Source: Rhodanobacter sp. C06
GTDB taxonomy: Bacteria > Pseudomonadota > Gammaproteobacteria > Xanthomonadales > Rhodanobacteraceae
Direction of reading: 5' to 3'
NCBI RefSeq assembly: GCF_002001105.1
Contig: NZ_MUNP01000050.1
Location: forward strand, 43,588-107,587
DNA: 64,000 bases
This document shows positions 9,139-17,791 of this stretch, piece after piece; the stretch's first letter is position 1, and every line of letters begins with the position of its first letter. The translations under genes were made by a program, and so were the position numbers. Below the pieces are notes generated by a model that ran no database searches, was not told where the DNA came from, and saw only the letters and a list, made by a program, of their open reading frames with translations.

Positions 9139-9388
9139 CTTGTCGGAGGACGGGATGGCGAGCCATGGACCGGGCTGCGCGATGTGCGGCCTGCGGCAGG
9201 AATGACCTGCGAACTTTTCCATGCTGCTGCTCGCGAAAAAGCGCGGCGGTGGCGTTGCGTCGTCGCCTACCGCCGCGAAACTTGTCCTGCTTTTTCGCAG
9301 ACCGGCATCAGGCCACCCCCTGTTCACTGCCTCATGGCAATGCGGTAAGGCCGGCTTCGCTCCATGCAGGCGAAGCGCGGCGTTCCGG

Positions 9389-10249
9389 TCAATCCGGATC
9401 ACGCATGCCCTGCATGCCTTGCATCGGCTTCGAGCTGAAGAACAGGTAGAAGTTGGAAGGCACCTCGATGGCCTGACCCTGCCTCTCGGCCTTGCGCAGT
9501 TTCGCCACCGAGGTGATGCCGAAGCCGCCACTCTGGTCTGGCCAATCGGCCGGGTCGGTGACCAGCACCGGCTCCACTTCCCACCAGATCGCCTTTTCCG
9601 TGTTTGCGAGCGCATTGGCGATCACGTGGCTGTGGTTCGGCGTGGGCAGGAACACATTCGTCGCCGGTGCCGGCAGCTTCCCGAGCGCGACCAGCACCTT
9701 GCCGAGGTCGACCGCGGAGGCGTGCATCGTGCAGGTCCCCGGCATCGAGCCCGGCCCGGGACAGTCGGTGAACACCAGCGGCTTGATCTTGTAGGCCTCC
9801 GGCACCGCTCCGAACAGCTGGATCAGCACCTTGCCGAGGGCGGGCCCGCACAGCGTGGCGGCCCTGACCCCGGTCGGGCACGGGATGGCGTCGTTGGGGT
9901 TCTGGTCCTTGTCCAGCGAGAACATCGGCACCAGCACGTAAAGAATGGCCGTTCTCTTCGCGTTTTCGCCGGTCGGATCGATCGTGGGCTGGGTGCCGGC
10001 CTGGCAGATCGGTGTCTGGAATTCGCCCGGGTCCGATTGCGCCAATACGCCGTTGTAGTCGAGATCATCGCCGGGCTGATCGACACAGGCAAAGTTCTGC
10101 TGGTAGGTGAACTTGACCAGCTTGCCGTGCGCAAACCCCTCGGTCTGGTTGGGTCGTAGCGATTGGGCGTTGGCGCCGCCGACGGCAAACAGCGCCGCAA
10201 GCAAGGCCGCCGGCAAGAGCTTCAGGAGTGAACGCTTCGTGGGTTTCAT
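9389..10249 (-). CDS. Secreted protein of unknown function
   Basis: A 286-residue protein that I do not recognise. It has a clear signal peptide (residues 1-28, ending GANA), several cysteines that could form disulphides (ACVDQ, PICQ, IPCP, ATLCG, TDCPG, GTCTM) and the motif PNHSHVIAN, a possible metal-binding pair of histidines. No transmembrane segment follows the signal, so it is likely periplasmic or secreted. The gene stands alone on the minus strand. An ECF-type promoter at 10332-10359 predicts a leader of about 76 bases and places it in the same regulon as its neighbours. Confidence 0.75.
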   Translation of the reverse strand: MKPTKRSLLKLLPAALLAALFAVGGANAQSLRPNQTEGFAHGKLVKFTYQQNFACVDQPGDDLDYNGVLAQSDPGEFQTPICQAGTQPTIDPTGENAKRTAILYVLVPMFSLDKDQNPNDAIPCPTGVRAATLCGPALGKVLIQLFGAVPEAYKIKPLVFTDCPGPGSMPGTCTMHASAVDLGKVLVALGKLPAPATNVFLPTPNHSHVIANALANTEKAIWWEVEPVLVTDPADWPDQSGGFGITSVAKLRKAERQGQAIEVPSNFYLFFSSKPMQGMQGMRDPD

Positions 10250-10331
10250 GGTGCCCTCCTACAGGGATCCATACCTCGCGTACGCCTCTCGCCCCGTATC
10301 GCCGATGCGGGAGTCTCGGGCGTACGCATCA

Positions 10332-10359
10332 GGTACGAAGGCCATCGGTCGGCGGATGC
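10332..10359 (-). promoter_or_regulatory. ECF-type promoter of the secreted unknown gene
   Basis: Minus strand reads GCATCC-N16-CGTACC, matching the other six sites in sequence and spacing. Between it and the ATG at 10249 the leader also holds two copies of GCGTACG. Confidence 0.7.
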
Positions 10360-10426
10360 ACGGAGGAACCCGCTTTTCCGCGACAGGGTTTGCCGCCCTG
10401 CCACGGCACGGGAGCCGTTGCGGCCG

Positions 10427-11530
10427 TCACCGGTCGCAGGAAGCAGGCAGGGTCGGCCCATTCCTTCCCGCCGAAGTACGGTTCTGATGGATCAGCCGAT
10501 TGAGACGGTCGCGCAACTGGCGCACCACGGCGCTGCCACCCGTGCGCAGCGTCACGTGATCGTCGCCGGCCGCCGCACGATCGATGGCGTACAACATGCG
10601 TTCCAGCGGCAACCAGGTGCGCCACCACAGCCAGACGGTGCCGAGCACGGCCAGCAGGCCCAGGCAAGCCACGCCCGCCAGCAACGGTATCGCTTCGCGC
10701 GGAACCATGCGCTGCGCGCCACCGGTCGAGGGCAGCAGCAACCAGACGGCCCGGCCGTTGGAGACCGGTACGGCGAGCGCATCGGCCACCGCCGAACCTG
10801 CGCCGGGCAGCGACCGTGGGCCATCGCTGGCCGACAGCGCGACTCCACGCAAGCGGGTCAATTCCGTCGGCGATGGCGGCACCGCGCCGCTGTACACGAG
10901 TGGGATGGTCGGGTTGGACGCGCTCAGCAAGGCGAGATCCACGCCGCTCGTGTCGTGTACTTCATTCGCAAAAGCGGCTTCGACGCGCCGAGCAGTCACC
11001 ACCAGGCCTTGCAGGCTGCGACCGCGCAACAACGGAGCTATCGCCACGCGCAGCAGGCGATCGTCATCCAGCCAGTATCCCTGCACCGGTTGGTCAGTGG
11101 CGATGGCTTTGCGTACCAGCGGATCGCTGGCGATGGTGGCGGGCGCGCGCGCAAGCAGGCCCGAAATGCCCGCCGGTTTGCCGGCAGGATCGAGCACCAA
11201 GGCCACGTCGTAGCCGTGGCGGCGTTCGTTCAGCTGGTCGATGATGGATGCGCTGTCGATGGCGCCGCCAAGCTGCGGGTTGGGGATCAGCGATTGCGCC
11301 ATGTAATCGACGAAGGCGGAATCGTTGGCGAGGGCCTGCGCACGCAGGGCGAGGTTGTCCATGTCCATCCGCTCCAGTGTCGCCAGCAGCTTGCCGCCGG
11401 TGGCGACGTTGTGGCGGGCGTTGGCCAAGGCTTGCCGGCGGGACAGATGGATGGTGCCGACGGCCGCGGCCACGGTGCCGGCCAGCACCAGCAGCAAGCC
11501 CAGCGCGAGGGAACGATAGGCCGCGCTCAC
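10427..11530 (-). CDS. HAMP-domain sensor membrane protein without output domain
   Basis: A 367-residue protein with one transmembrane helix near residues 7-27, a periplasmic sensor domain of about 250 residues, a second helix (IPLLAGVACLGLLAVLGTVWLWW) and a HAMP-like segment (LPLERMLYAIDRAAAGD...). It then stops about 20 residues later. Relatives normally continue into a GGDEF, cyclase or kinase module, which is missing here. The start is GTG at 11530; GTGA overlaps the stop of the cupredoxin lipoprotein gene, so the two are co-translated. It may signal through a partner, or it may be a degraded sensor. Confidence 0.7.
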   Translation of the reverse strand: MSAAYRSLALGLLLVLAGTVAAAVGTIHLSRRQALANARHNVATGGKLLATLERMDMDNLALRAQALANDSAFVDYMAQSLIPNPQLGGAIDSASIIDQLNERRHGYDVALVLDPAGKPAGISGLLARAPATIASDPLVRKAIATDQPVQGYWLDDDRLLRVAIAPLLRGRSLQGLVVTARRVEAAFANEVHDTSGVDLALLSASNPTIPLVYSGAVPPSPTELTRLRGVALSASDGPRSLPGAGSAVADALAVPVSNGRAVWLLLPSTGGAQRMVPREAIPLLAGVACLGLLAVLGTVWLWWRTWLPLERMLYAIDRAAAGDDHVTLRTGGSAVVRQLRDRLNRLIHQNRTSAGRNGPTLPASCDR

Positions 11531-12465
11531 GGGCCAGGCTCCGGATTGATGTCCGCGACGATCGCTGGTTTGCTGATGATCACGCGTTCGTGCAGGTCGC
11601 CGAGTGGCGCGGTCACTGATCGCCTCAGCAATTCGCCCCGCGGGTTCCACACATACAGCGCCCCCGGACCCGGTGGCAGATGGCGCAGGCTGAAATGGCC
11701 ATCGGCGCTTGCGGTAGTGCGGTAAGGGCTGGGCACCACCAGCAAGTCCAGTTCCATCGAACGGTGCACGTTGCAACTGATCAGCATCAGGCCGGCACGA
11801 TCGAAGCTGTGCGTGGCGGTCTGGCCCGCAGTCTGAAAGCCGAGGTCGAAGGCGCCCCCGGGCGTCACCGAGAACACGTTGTGGCGGATCTGGTCCAGAT
11901 TCACGAACTTGACCGTGCTGCCGAGCGGGATGGCCATGGCCTCCGGCTTGAAGTCGCGATTGACGGTATAGACCGTGTATGTCCCGGCGTGGACCCTGGA
12001 AGTGCCCGAGGCGGGTACGAAATAGACCAGGGTGTTGGCCATGTCGCCGGCCGATATGGGCTGCCCGGACTTGCCGATCAGTTCGATTCGTCCGCTCAGT
12101 TCGGCGGAGGTCGAGTCCGCTTCGGGTCGCGCAGCGACGCTGCGTTGCGAGGCATGCGCCACGCGGGCGATGCGCGGCAGCGGCGACACCGGGGCGACCG
12201 GCGCGGATGGCGTCGCCGGAGGGGTCGCGGTCGCCGGTGCGAGCGCGGCGACCTCCGGCGACGCCGACGGTGCAGCTGGCACCTGCGCCGATGCGGCTGG
12301 CGCCGCGGGTTCGCTCTGGGCAGGCGCAGGCGCCGTACCGGCAACGGATGCGGCGGACGAAGGCGCCACCGTCGGCGCCGAGGTGGAAGGTGTATTTGCC
12401 CTGGGTGCCGGATTGCACGCGCACAAGCCGAGTGCAGACAACAGAACAAGTCGTTTATCGAGCAT
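11527..12465 (-). CDS. Cupredoxin-like lipoprotein
   Basis: A 312-residue protein with a lipobox (ALGLCAC, residues about 10-16), a long Ala/Pro-rich linker of about 110 residues, then a plastocyanin-like beta domain. The copper ligands of a type-1 site are all visible: an early histidine (IRHNVFSV) and the C-x2-H-x2-M cluster CNVHRSM. Homologues are often labelled methylamine utilization protein, although no methylamine pathway is present. It probably shuttles electrons or copper in the periplasm for the neighbouring secreted haemoglobin and sensor. The open frame extends upstream, but only the start at 12465 gives a lipoprotein signal. Confidence 0.8.
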   Translation of the reverse strand: MLDKRLVLLSALGLCACNPAPRANTPSTSAPTVAPSSAASVAGTAPAPAQSEPAAPAASAQVPAAPSASPEVAALAPATATPPATPSAPVAPVSPLPRIARVAHASQRSVAARPEADSTSAELSGRIELIGKSGQPISAGDMANTLVYFVPASGTSRVHAGTYTVYTVNRDFKPEAMAIPLGSTVKFVNLDQIRHNVFSVTPGGAFDLGFQTAGQTATHSFDRAGLMLISCNVHRSMELDLLVVPSPYRTTASADGHFSLRHLPPGPGALYVWNPRGELLRRSVTAPLGDLHERVIISKPAIVADINPEPGP

Positions 12466-12540
12466 GACAGCCCCCTGTGGCTGTTGTAAGCAAAGTGCTT
12501 GCGCCTTTGCGGGCGCAGCTTTTTCATGGAAAGCGACACC

Positions 12541-12575
12541 ACGCGAACGCCGCGGTTGGCTCGCGACGTTCGCGT
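12541..12575 (-). terminator. Hairpin between haemoglobin and cupredoxin genes
   Basis: A 9-bp perfect inverted repeat (ACGCGAACG / CGTTCGCGT) with a 17-base loop lies just after the truncated haemoglobin stop on the minus strand. No strong U-run follows, so it could be a weak terminator or a processing structure that lowers expression of the downstream genes. Confidence 0.4.
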
Positions 12576-12589
12576 GAGAGATCACTTCC

Positions 12590-13090
12590 TCATGGCTTGG
12601 TGATGATCTGCCGGTTCATCGGCGCGAGTTTGGCCAGCAGCTTGTTCTGGGCGCGGAACGGGATGTCGTGCTTGCTCATCGCCTTCTGCAGGTCTTCGAC
12701 CAGCGCATTGAAATCGGCGCGGTCGACGTTCATGCCACGATGCACCGAGGCCATGTCCTTGCCGGTGTAGCTGCACGGGCCATCCAGGATCACGCAGAAC
12801 TGGTCCACCAGTTCGACCTTGATGTGCTCGCGGTCGGCGTTCTGGAAGAACGGGCGGGTGACCGGGTCGGCCATCAGGTTGTCCATGAAATCGTTCATCA
12901 GCGCGACCAGGCCGGGCTTGCCGCCGAATTGCTCGAATACCGGCTTGAGGGAAGGATCGCGCGGCGCGGTCGGGTAGGCATCGCCGCCGGCGTTGGAACC
13001 GGCCGGTTGCATGGCGGTTTGCGCCGAAACAGTGGTGCCGGCCATCAGGCCGGCGGCGAGGAGCAGGGCGCAGGGCAGGATCTTGTACAT
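12590..13090 (-). CDS. Secreted group 1 truncated haemoglobin
   Basis: A 166-residue protein: a signal peptide (residues 1-23, TTVSA) and a group 1 truncated globin domain from about residue 50. The domain begins FEQFGGKPGLVALMNDFMDNL and has the proximal histidine in MASVHRGMNV (His117). Such globins bind O2 or NO; most are cytosolic, so the signal peptide is notable and places haem chemistry in the periplasm. It starts 26 bases after the DUF3034 gene and likely shares its ECF-type promoter at 14070-14097. Confidence 0.85.
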   Translation of the reverse strand: MYKILPCALLLAAGLMAGTTVSAQTAMQPAGSNAGGDAYPTAPRDPSLKPVFEQFGGKPGLVALMNDFMDNLMADPVTRPFFQNADREHIKVELVDQFCVILDGPCSYTGKDMASVHRGMNVDRADFNALVEDLQKAMSKHDIPFRAQNKLLAKLAPMNRQIITKP

Positions 13091-13116
13091 GGTCAATTCC
13101 TCGTGGCGTGATCGGG

Positions 13117-14031
13117 TCAGAAGCCCACCTGCACGGACGCGTACAGGCCGTGCTGGTTGTCCTTGATGACGACGTTGCCGAGGTTGGCGTAAGCCAGCGT
13201 CAGCGAGACGTGCTTGGTCGGCGCCCAGGCGACGAAGGCGTCGTACCAGTCGTCCTCCTTGGCGATGCCGAGGTTGTTCGGCTTCTGGCGGTATTCCGCG
13301 CCGATGGCCCAGTTGCGGCTGAGCAGGTAGGCGACCGAGCCTTCGAATTCGGCCTGGTAGCTGTCGTTCTTGTCGCCGCCGAAGCCGAGGATGCCGATCT
13401 GGTTGGCCTTGGTGAAGCGCACGGTGGCGTCCAGCAACAGGCTCTGCGACAGGAACAGCTTGGTCGCGCTGATGTAGTAGTCGGTGCTGTGGTCGCTCTT
13501 GGCGCCGATCGCGTGCAGGACCGCGCCCTGGTCGTTGCTCTTGTATTGCATGCCCACCGATACCTGCGGCAACCAGCTGTCCTGGTCGAGTACGGCGTCG
13601 CCGAACAGCCGCACCTTCACGCCGATCACGTTCTGCCGGAAGCTGAAGCCGCGACCCAGCCCTAGCGCGGCGCCCACGTCCTCGGTGTCGAAACGCTGCT
13701 GTGCCACCGAAAACTCGACGCGGTTGTCGATGCCGAACATCGCGCCGGCATCGTCGAGGTGGTAGTCCTGCACGTTGACCCGGGTGTAGAACGCGTTCGC
13801 GCCGAACTGGCCCTGCGTGCCGTAGCTGCCGATCAGCGCCCACGGGGTGAGACCGCCGCCGGCGGAACCTTCGATCTGCGACACGCCGCCGGTGAGCAGC
13901 AGCTTGCCGCTGACGTTGTCAGCTGGATCGCCGCCGTCGGCGGCGATCGCCTGGAGCGAAACCAGTCCGCCAGCCAGCGCCAAGGCGCCGACCAGCAGCA
14001 GCTTTTGCCTGCGAAATTTGTGCATTGCCAT
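13117..14031 (-). CDS. DUF3034 family outer-membrane-like protein
   Basis: A 304-residue exported protein with a signal peptide (residues 1-31, ending AIAA). It has alternating hydrophobic and polar strands throughout and a terminal aromatic (VQVGF), as in outer-membrane barrels. It fits the DUF3034 family, which is usually encoded beside truncated haemoglobin and cupredoxin genes. An AGGGAGGAC ribosome site precedes the ATG at 14031; a second ATG lies two codons later. It is the first gene of the haemoglobin cluster, and the ECF-type site at 14070-14097 gives a leader of about 32 bases. Confidence 0.8.
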   Translation of the reverse strand: MAMHKFRRQKLLLVGALALAGGLVSLQAIAADGGDPADNVSGKLLLTGGVSQIEGSAGGGLTPWALIGSYGTQGQFGANAFYTRVNVQDYHLDDAGAMFGIDNRVEFSVAQQRFDTEDVGAALGLGRGFSFRQNVIGVKVRLFGDAVLDQDSWLPQVSVGMQYKSNDQGAVLHAIGAKSDHSTDYYISATKLFLSQSLLLDATVRFTKANQIGILGFGGDKNDSYQAEFEGSVAYLLSRNWAIGAEYRQKPNNLGIAKEDDWYDAFVAWAPTKHVSLTLAYANLGNVVIKDNQHGLYASVQVGF

Positions 14032-14069
14032 GTCCTCCCTCTTTGGCGCACCACTTGCGCCATGAGGGA

Positions 14070-14097
14070 GGTACGGAGCAAATGCGTCCAAGGATGC
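14070..14097 (-). promoter_or_regulatory. ECF-type promoter of the DUF3034/haemoglobin cluster
   Basis: Minus strand reads GCATCC-N16-CGTACC. The full 28-base site is close to the one at 7506-7533, even in the spacer (both contain GCATTT or CCATTT). It lies between the stop of the 14112 gene and the DUF3034 start. Confidence 0.75.
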
Positions 14098-14111
14098 ACG
14101 GCGAGCGTTTT

Positions 14112-14501
14112 TCATTGGACTCGCGCCACGTGCCAGTTGCCGTTCACCCCGTTGCCCAGTGCCGTGCCGGGCGCGGTATCGCCGGCGTAGCGGTAGAGCG
14201 GGCGCCCCCGATAGCTCCACTGCCGGCTGTGATCGGCACGCGAAACCAGTCCGAACCCACCCGCCGCCTTGGCGTCTGTCGCGGCGAGATACGGCGGCCA
14301 CAACGCGGCGCAGGTCCCGTTGCACTGGCTATGGCCGCTGTTACCGTCCGGATCGTAGGTGTACAGCGTCATTCCGTGGCTGCCGACCAGCCGCTGCTGG
14401 GTGTCGGCCGCAGGTGGCACCTGCGTTTGCGCGGTGGCCAGGGATGGCTGCAAGCACAGCACGCCCAGCAGGATCGAACAGGTCAGGACCGAGGCTTTCA
14501 T
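14112..14501 (-). CDS. Small secreted protein with COG4315-type repeats
   Basis: A 129-residue protein with a signal peptide (residues 1-24, LATA). It carries two copies of the secreted-repeat motif, LVGSHGMTLYTYDPDGNSGHSQCNG with CAALWPP, and WSYRGRPLYRYAGD. These features define the COG4315 group of predicted lipoprotein or secreted repeat proteins; their biochemical role is unknown. It has its own ECF-type promoter (14545-14572) with a leader of about 37 bases and sits between the sigma gene and the haemoglobin cluster, pointing the opposite way from the sigma gene. Confidence 0.8.
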   Translation of the reverse strand: MKASVLTCSILLGVLCLQPSLATAQTQVPPAADTQQRLVGSHGMTLYTYDPDGNSGHSQCNGTCAALWPPYLAATDAKAAGGFGLVSRADHSRQWSYRGRPLYRYAGDTAPGTALGNGVNGNWHVARVQ

Positions 14502-14544
14502 CGCGTATCTACCCGCTCGACGCAGGCAAATGCCTGCCGAGCTA

Positions 14545-14572
14545 GATACGGCTGGCGAAGGCGTGCGGATGC
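14545..14572 (-). promoter_or_regulatory. ECF-type promoter of the COG4315 gene
   Basis: Minus strand reads GCATCC-N16-CGTATC, the same layout as the other sites in the window. Confidence 0.7.
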
Positions 14573-14802
14573 GTGATGGATGGGGGTACGGAGGTGGGCG
14601 TCCAGCGCGGCGGGGAAAGCGGCTGTTCGGCGCCACGTTTGGTTCTTCAAGCGGAATCGACACAAACGTCCCGGGCGTGTCGCGAGCTCGCATGAGAAGG
14701 AAGCTTCGGTTGCGAGCGGTCTTGTTTGGTTGAATACCGAAAAGGCAATTGCACGAGGTTGTGCGCGTTCGCCTGCCTGCCCGCAGATTCGCAGCGGCGA
14801 CT

Positions 14803-14830
14803 GCATCCAAGGAGCGTGGCTTCACGTATG
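14803..14830 (+). promoter_or_regulatory. Autoregulatory ECF-type promoter of the sigma factor gene
   Basis: Reads GCATCC-N16-CGTATG on the plus strand, with the spacer beginning AAGG as in the lipid-operon site. It predicts a transcript about 35 bases upstream of the ATG at 14872, so the sigma factor is likely to control its own gene. This decides against the longer frame opening at 14749. Confidence 0.75.
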
Positions 14831-14871
14831 AGGGAGAGCAAACATTCGGAATCCAGGCTTTCTGTCCTACC

Positions 14872-15498
14872 ATGGCTACCCATCGCACACACGGAAGCCT
14901 GTCGCCGTTCGAGGCGGCGCGAGCCATGTCGAGCATCGAAACCCACGCGAAGGATGCGGGCTACTGGGCCGGTCAGATGGTGGCCGTCTCGTGCACGCGC
15001 GATCGGGATAGCTTCATGCGCATCTACGACCACTTCGCGCCCCGTGTTCAGCTCTACCTGAAGGGACTGGGTTCGCCTGAAGCCGTCGCGGAGGAGTTGA
15101 CCCAGGAAGCGTTGCTGCGACTCTGGCAGCGGGCCGAACTCTACGATGCGGCGCGTAGTGGCCTGTCGACCTGGTTGTTCCGGATCGCCCGGAATCTGCA
15201 TATCGACCGCGTCCGTAGGGAACCGCAGTGGGTACCGGTACAAGACGCGCTGGAACGACTCGACGAGCCTGAGGATGCCGGGCCCTCGCCGGCGGAGAGC
15301 TACGCCGAGCACGTCGACCTCAGGAACCGCATCGAGCAGCTCCCGGCCACCCAAGCCCGATTGATCCGCATGTCCTATTTCGAAGCCAAGTCCCACCAGG
15401 AAATTGCCGACGAGCTCGGCATGCCGCTGGGCACGGTGAAATCCTGCCTGCGCCGCGCATTCCTGCGCCTGCAGCTGGGTGTAAGGAGGGGCGCATGA
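14872..15498 (+). CDS. rpoE: ECF RNA polymerase sigma factor, RpoE/ChrR type
   Basis: A 208-residue ECF sigma factor. Region 2 contains MRIYDHFAPRVQLYL and the core GSPEAVAEELTQEALLRLWQRA with STWLFRIARNLHIDRVRRE. Region 4 is LPATQARLIRMSYFEAKSHQEIADELGMPLGTVKSCLRRA, the DNA-binding part for the -35 element. Its stop overlaps the ATG of a ChrR-type anti-sigma gene (ATGA, 15495-15498), which is typical of the sigma-E/ChrR pair that answers singlet oxygen. The start at 14872 follows the autoregulatory promoter; ATG 14926 is an alternative. Seven matching promoters within 21 kb define its likely local regulon. Confidence 0.9.
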   Translation: MATHRTHGSLSPFEAARAMSSIETHAKDAGYWAGQMVAVSCTRDRDSFMRIYDHFAPRVQLYLKGLGSPEAVAEELTQEALLRLWQRAELYDAARSGLSTWLFRIARNLHIDRVRREPQWVPVQDALERLDEPEDAGPSPAESYAEHVDLRNRIEQLPATQARLIRMSYFEAKSHQEIADELGMPLGTVKSCLRRAFLRLQLGVRRGA

Positions 15499-16178
15499 CT
15501 CCGCGTCATCATCTCAATGAAGCCACCCTGGTCAGCTTTGCTGCCGGCGCCTTGTCGCCCGAGATGACCGCGGTGGCGGCCACGCATCTCGAAGCCTGCC
15601 GCGATTGCCGCGACAGGTTGGCCCACGCCGAACGCATCGGTGGCCTCTTGCTGGGACAGCAGCAGGCCGCCGAGCTGGATGCAGCCAAGCGCGGCCGCCT
15701 GCGCCGGGAAATGCTGGATCGCCTCGACGAATCAACGCAAAGCCGCCACGACGGAACCATCCAGGCGCTCTCGCCTGACGTGAGCCCCGGCGATCCGGAT
15801 GGCCTGCCGCAACCGCTGCGGGCTTATTTCGGCCCCACATGGAGTGCACTGCGCTGGCGCTGGGTCGCGCCCGGCGTGCACATGATCCGGGCTGCGCACA
15901 CCAGCGGCGACACCTTGCTTTTGCTCAAGATCGCGCCGGGCAAGAGCATGCCCGTGCATAGCCATCAAGGCACCGAGTTGACCCAGATCCTCCAAGGTGC
16001 CTACGACGATGCACTGGGTCATTTCAGCCCCGGGGATGCGGCCGACCTCGACAACGAAACGGAGCATCAGCCGATCACCGCGCCGGGCGCGCCGTGTATT
16101 TGTGTCGCGGCAATGGATGCGCCTTTGCGCTTCCCGGGTTGGCTCGCTCGCAAGCTGCAGCCGCTTGTGGGGTTGTAA
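15495..16178 (+). CDS. chrR: ChrR-type zinc anti-sigma factor with cupin domain
   Basis: A 227-residue anti-sigma factor. The N-terminal zinc anti-sigma domain has the H-x3-C-x2-C signature (HLEACRDC). The C-terminal half is a ChrR-type cupin with a candidate metal site, MPVHSHQGTELTQILQG followed by ETEHQP. In Rhodobacter sphaeroides ChrR holds sigma-E inactive until singlet oxygen triggers its loss; the metal ligands needed for that are present here. It overlaps the sigma gene by four bases, so the two are made together. The length is near that of known ChrR proteins (about 210-230 residues). Confidence 0.9.
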   Translation: MTPRHHLNEATLVSFAAGALSPEMTAVAATHLEACRDCRDRLAHAERIGGLLLGQQQAAELDAAKRGRLRREMLDRLDESTQSRHDGTIQALSPDVSPGDPDGLPQPLRAYFGPTWSALRWRWVAPGVHMIRAAHTSGDTLLLLKIAPGKSMPVHSHQGTELTQILQGAYDDALGHFSPGDAADLDNETEHQPITAPGAPCICVAAMDAPLRFPGWLARKLQPLVGL

Positions 16179-16303
16179 AAGCTGCAGCAGGCATTGCGGC
16201 AAACTTGGCTACGTTGATCGCCACCTGCGCGGCATGTTCCTGGTCATGGCGTGTCGGAATCCACGCATCCAAACCTTCCCCGCTCGGTCAGCGGATTCCA
16301 TTC

Positions 16304-17791
16304 CTACGGCTGCGCACTCGCCAGGCTGAGCGCCTTTTCCAACTCGGGATCGCGTCCTTCCTTGATGTCGTCGATGGTGATCGCCACGCGGATATCCGGG
16401 TCGATGCCGGCATCGGGCTGCGCAACGACGGGAAACGTGCCGATCAGGGGCAGATCCATCTCCAGTCCCGAATGCGGCAGCCTCACGAAGAAGAATGCGC
16501 CGCCGTTGATGCCGCGGCGATTGCCGCCTGTCCGCTGTCCGATCAGGGTGCCCAGGTGTTGCGACTTCACGATGCCGGCAAACTGGAACGTCGCCGAGCT
16601 GTCGGTCGGGCCGACCAGGACGAAGACGTGACCGGTGAAGCGTGGTGACAGGGCGGCGATGATCGTGCCTCGCGCATCGTCGTCGTACTTCGTGAGTCGG
16701 TAGAAGCGCTGGTTGTACGGCTTCGCCTTGTCGCCCCAGTCCTTGAACGACGCATCCCACGTGTCGAGGTAGGGCAGGAGATCCCGCGGCACGCTGCGAT
16801 AGCGCACCAGACGCAGGTAGTCGGGCAAGGTCGGATCGCGTGCGACCAGATGCGCCAGAATCACGTTGCCGACGTCGTCGCCACCTTCGTTGGCGCGAAG
16901 ATCGATGATCAGCGAGCGGGCATGCCTTGCCTGGAGTTTCGCAAAGACGCCATCGAGGTAACGGTGCCAATCCCAGGTACTGTTGTACATCGCCCAGGTC
17001 GGCATATCGAGCAACGCGACACCTTGCCTCGGAAACGTGAGTTGCCAGGGCGATCCGGAACCGGCGGCGGCTTTGGGCCGGAACGACAGGCGTTGTTTGT
17101 ACGAGAGCGCGGGAACGGACGTTGTCCAGGCGACTCCGTTCGTATCGCGCACCTTGAGTGCGATGGCCGGGCCGATCTGCTGGTAGAACAGCGGCAGGAA
17201 GATATCGAAGGCTTCGTAATCGTCGTTTCCCTGCACTTCGAGATAGGCGATGCGCTTGGCGTCGTTCGCGCCGTCCGCGCGTGCGACCGTCATGAGCGTT
17301 TTCAGGATTTGCGGTGTCGCCACGCCATCGATGGCGAGAATCTCCGATCCGGGGCGCAGCCGCGTGTCGCTGGAGAAATTGCGGGTGACGATCATGCGTC
17401 CGTCCAGCCAGCGGAAATAGAACGGCACGCGGTTGGTTCCCTTGAACAAGGCTGCCTGCACCGCAGGCGACTGGTTGTAGAAGTTCGCATAGGTGTGGCC
17501 ACACTCGATGGTTGCGGCTAACTGCGAAAGGGCGACGAAGACGGATGCGCGTGATTGATCGTGGTCGAGCGCGCGGCGCAGCGACGCGAAATGCGCCTTA
17601 ATCTCCTCGGGTGTGTTGTATCGAAGAAGTCCGGGATGAAGGGTTTCGTAGGCGCGCTGCAGGATGTCGACATCCGCCTGGAGGCCAGCCGTGGCGAGAT
17701 TGTCCGTCTCAGCCGGTTGTTCGGACGCTGCGACCGCCGGGCATCCGGCAAGCACGATGCACAGAAATGCCGCAATACCATGAAAGCGCAT
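16304..17791 (-). CDS. S41 family serine peptidase, lipoprotein
   Basis: A 495-residue exported protein with a lipobox (LCIVLAGC). It has an N-terminal helical domain, a PDZ-like segment (RLRPGSEILAIDGV) and a C-terminal S41 catalytic domain with LIIDLRANEGGDD and the nucleophile region VGPTDSSATFQFAG. S41 (C-terminal processing-type) peptidases cleave unfolded or tagged envelope proteins. The start at 17791 has a GAGGAG ribosome site; longer starts exist in the same frame. No ECF-type promoter was found before it, so I do not place it in the sigma regulon. Confidence 0.8.
   Translation of the reverse strand: MRFHGIAAFLCIVLAGCPAVAASEQPAETDNLATAGLQADVDILQRAYETLHPGLLRYNTPEEIKAHFASLRRALDHDQSRASVFVALSQLAATIECGHTYANFYNQSPAVQAALFKGTNRVPFYFRWLDGRMIVTRNFSSDTRLRPGSEILAIDGVATPQILKTLMTVARADGANDAKRIAYLEVQGNDDYEAFDIFLPLFYQQIGPAIALKVRDTNGVAWTTSVPALSYKQRLSFRPKAAAGSGSPWQLTFPRQGVALLDMPTWAMYNSTWDWHRYLDGVFAKLQARHARSLIIDLRANEGGDDVGNVILAHLVARDPTLPDYLRLVRYRSVPRDLLPYLDTWDASFKDWGDKAKPYNQRFYRLTKYDDDARGTIIAALSPRFTGHVFVLVGPTDSSATFQFAGIVKSQHLGTLIGQRTGGNRRGINGGAFFFVRLPHSGLEMDLPLIGTFPVVAQPDAGIDPDIRVAITIDDIKEGRDPELEKALSLASAQP

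Noticed and set aside
11527..12465. Cupredoxin lipoprotein as evidence of methylamine utilization
   Set aside because: No mau or methylamine dehydrogenase genes lie nearby; the name is only a traditional label for this family.
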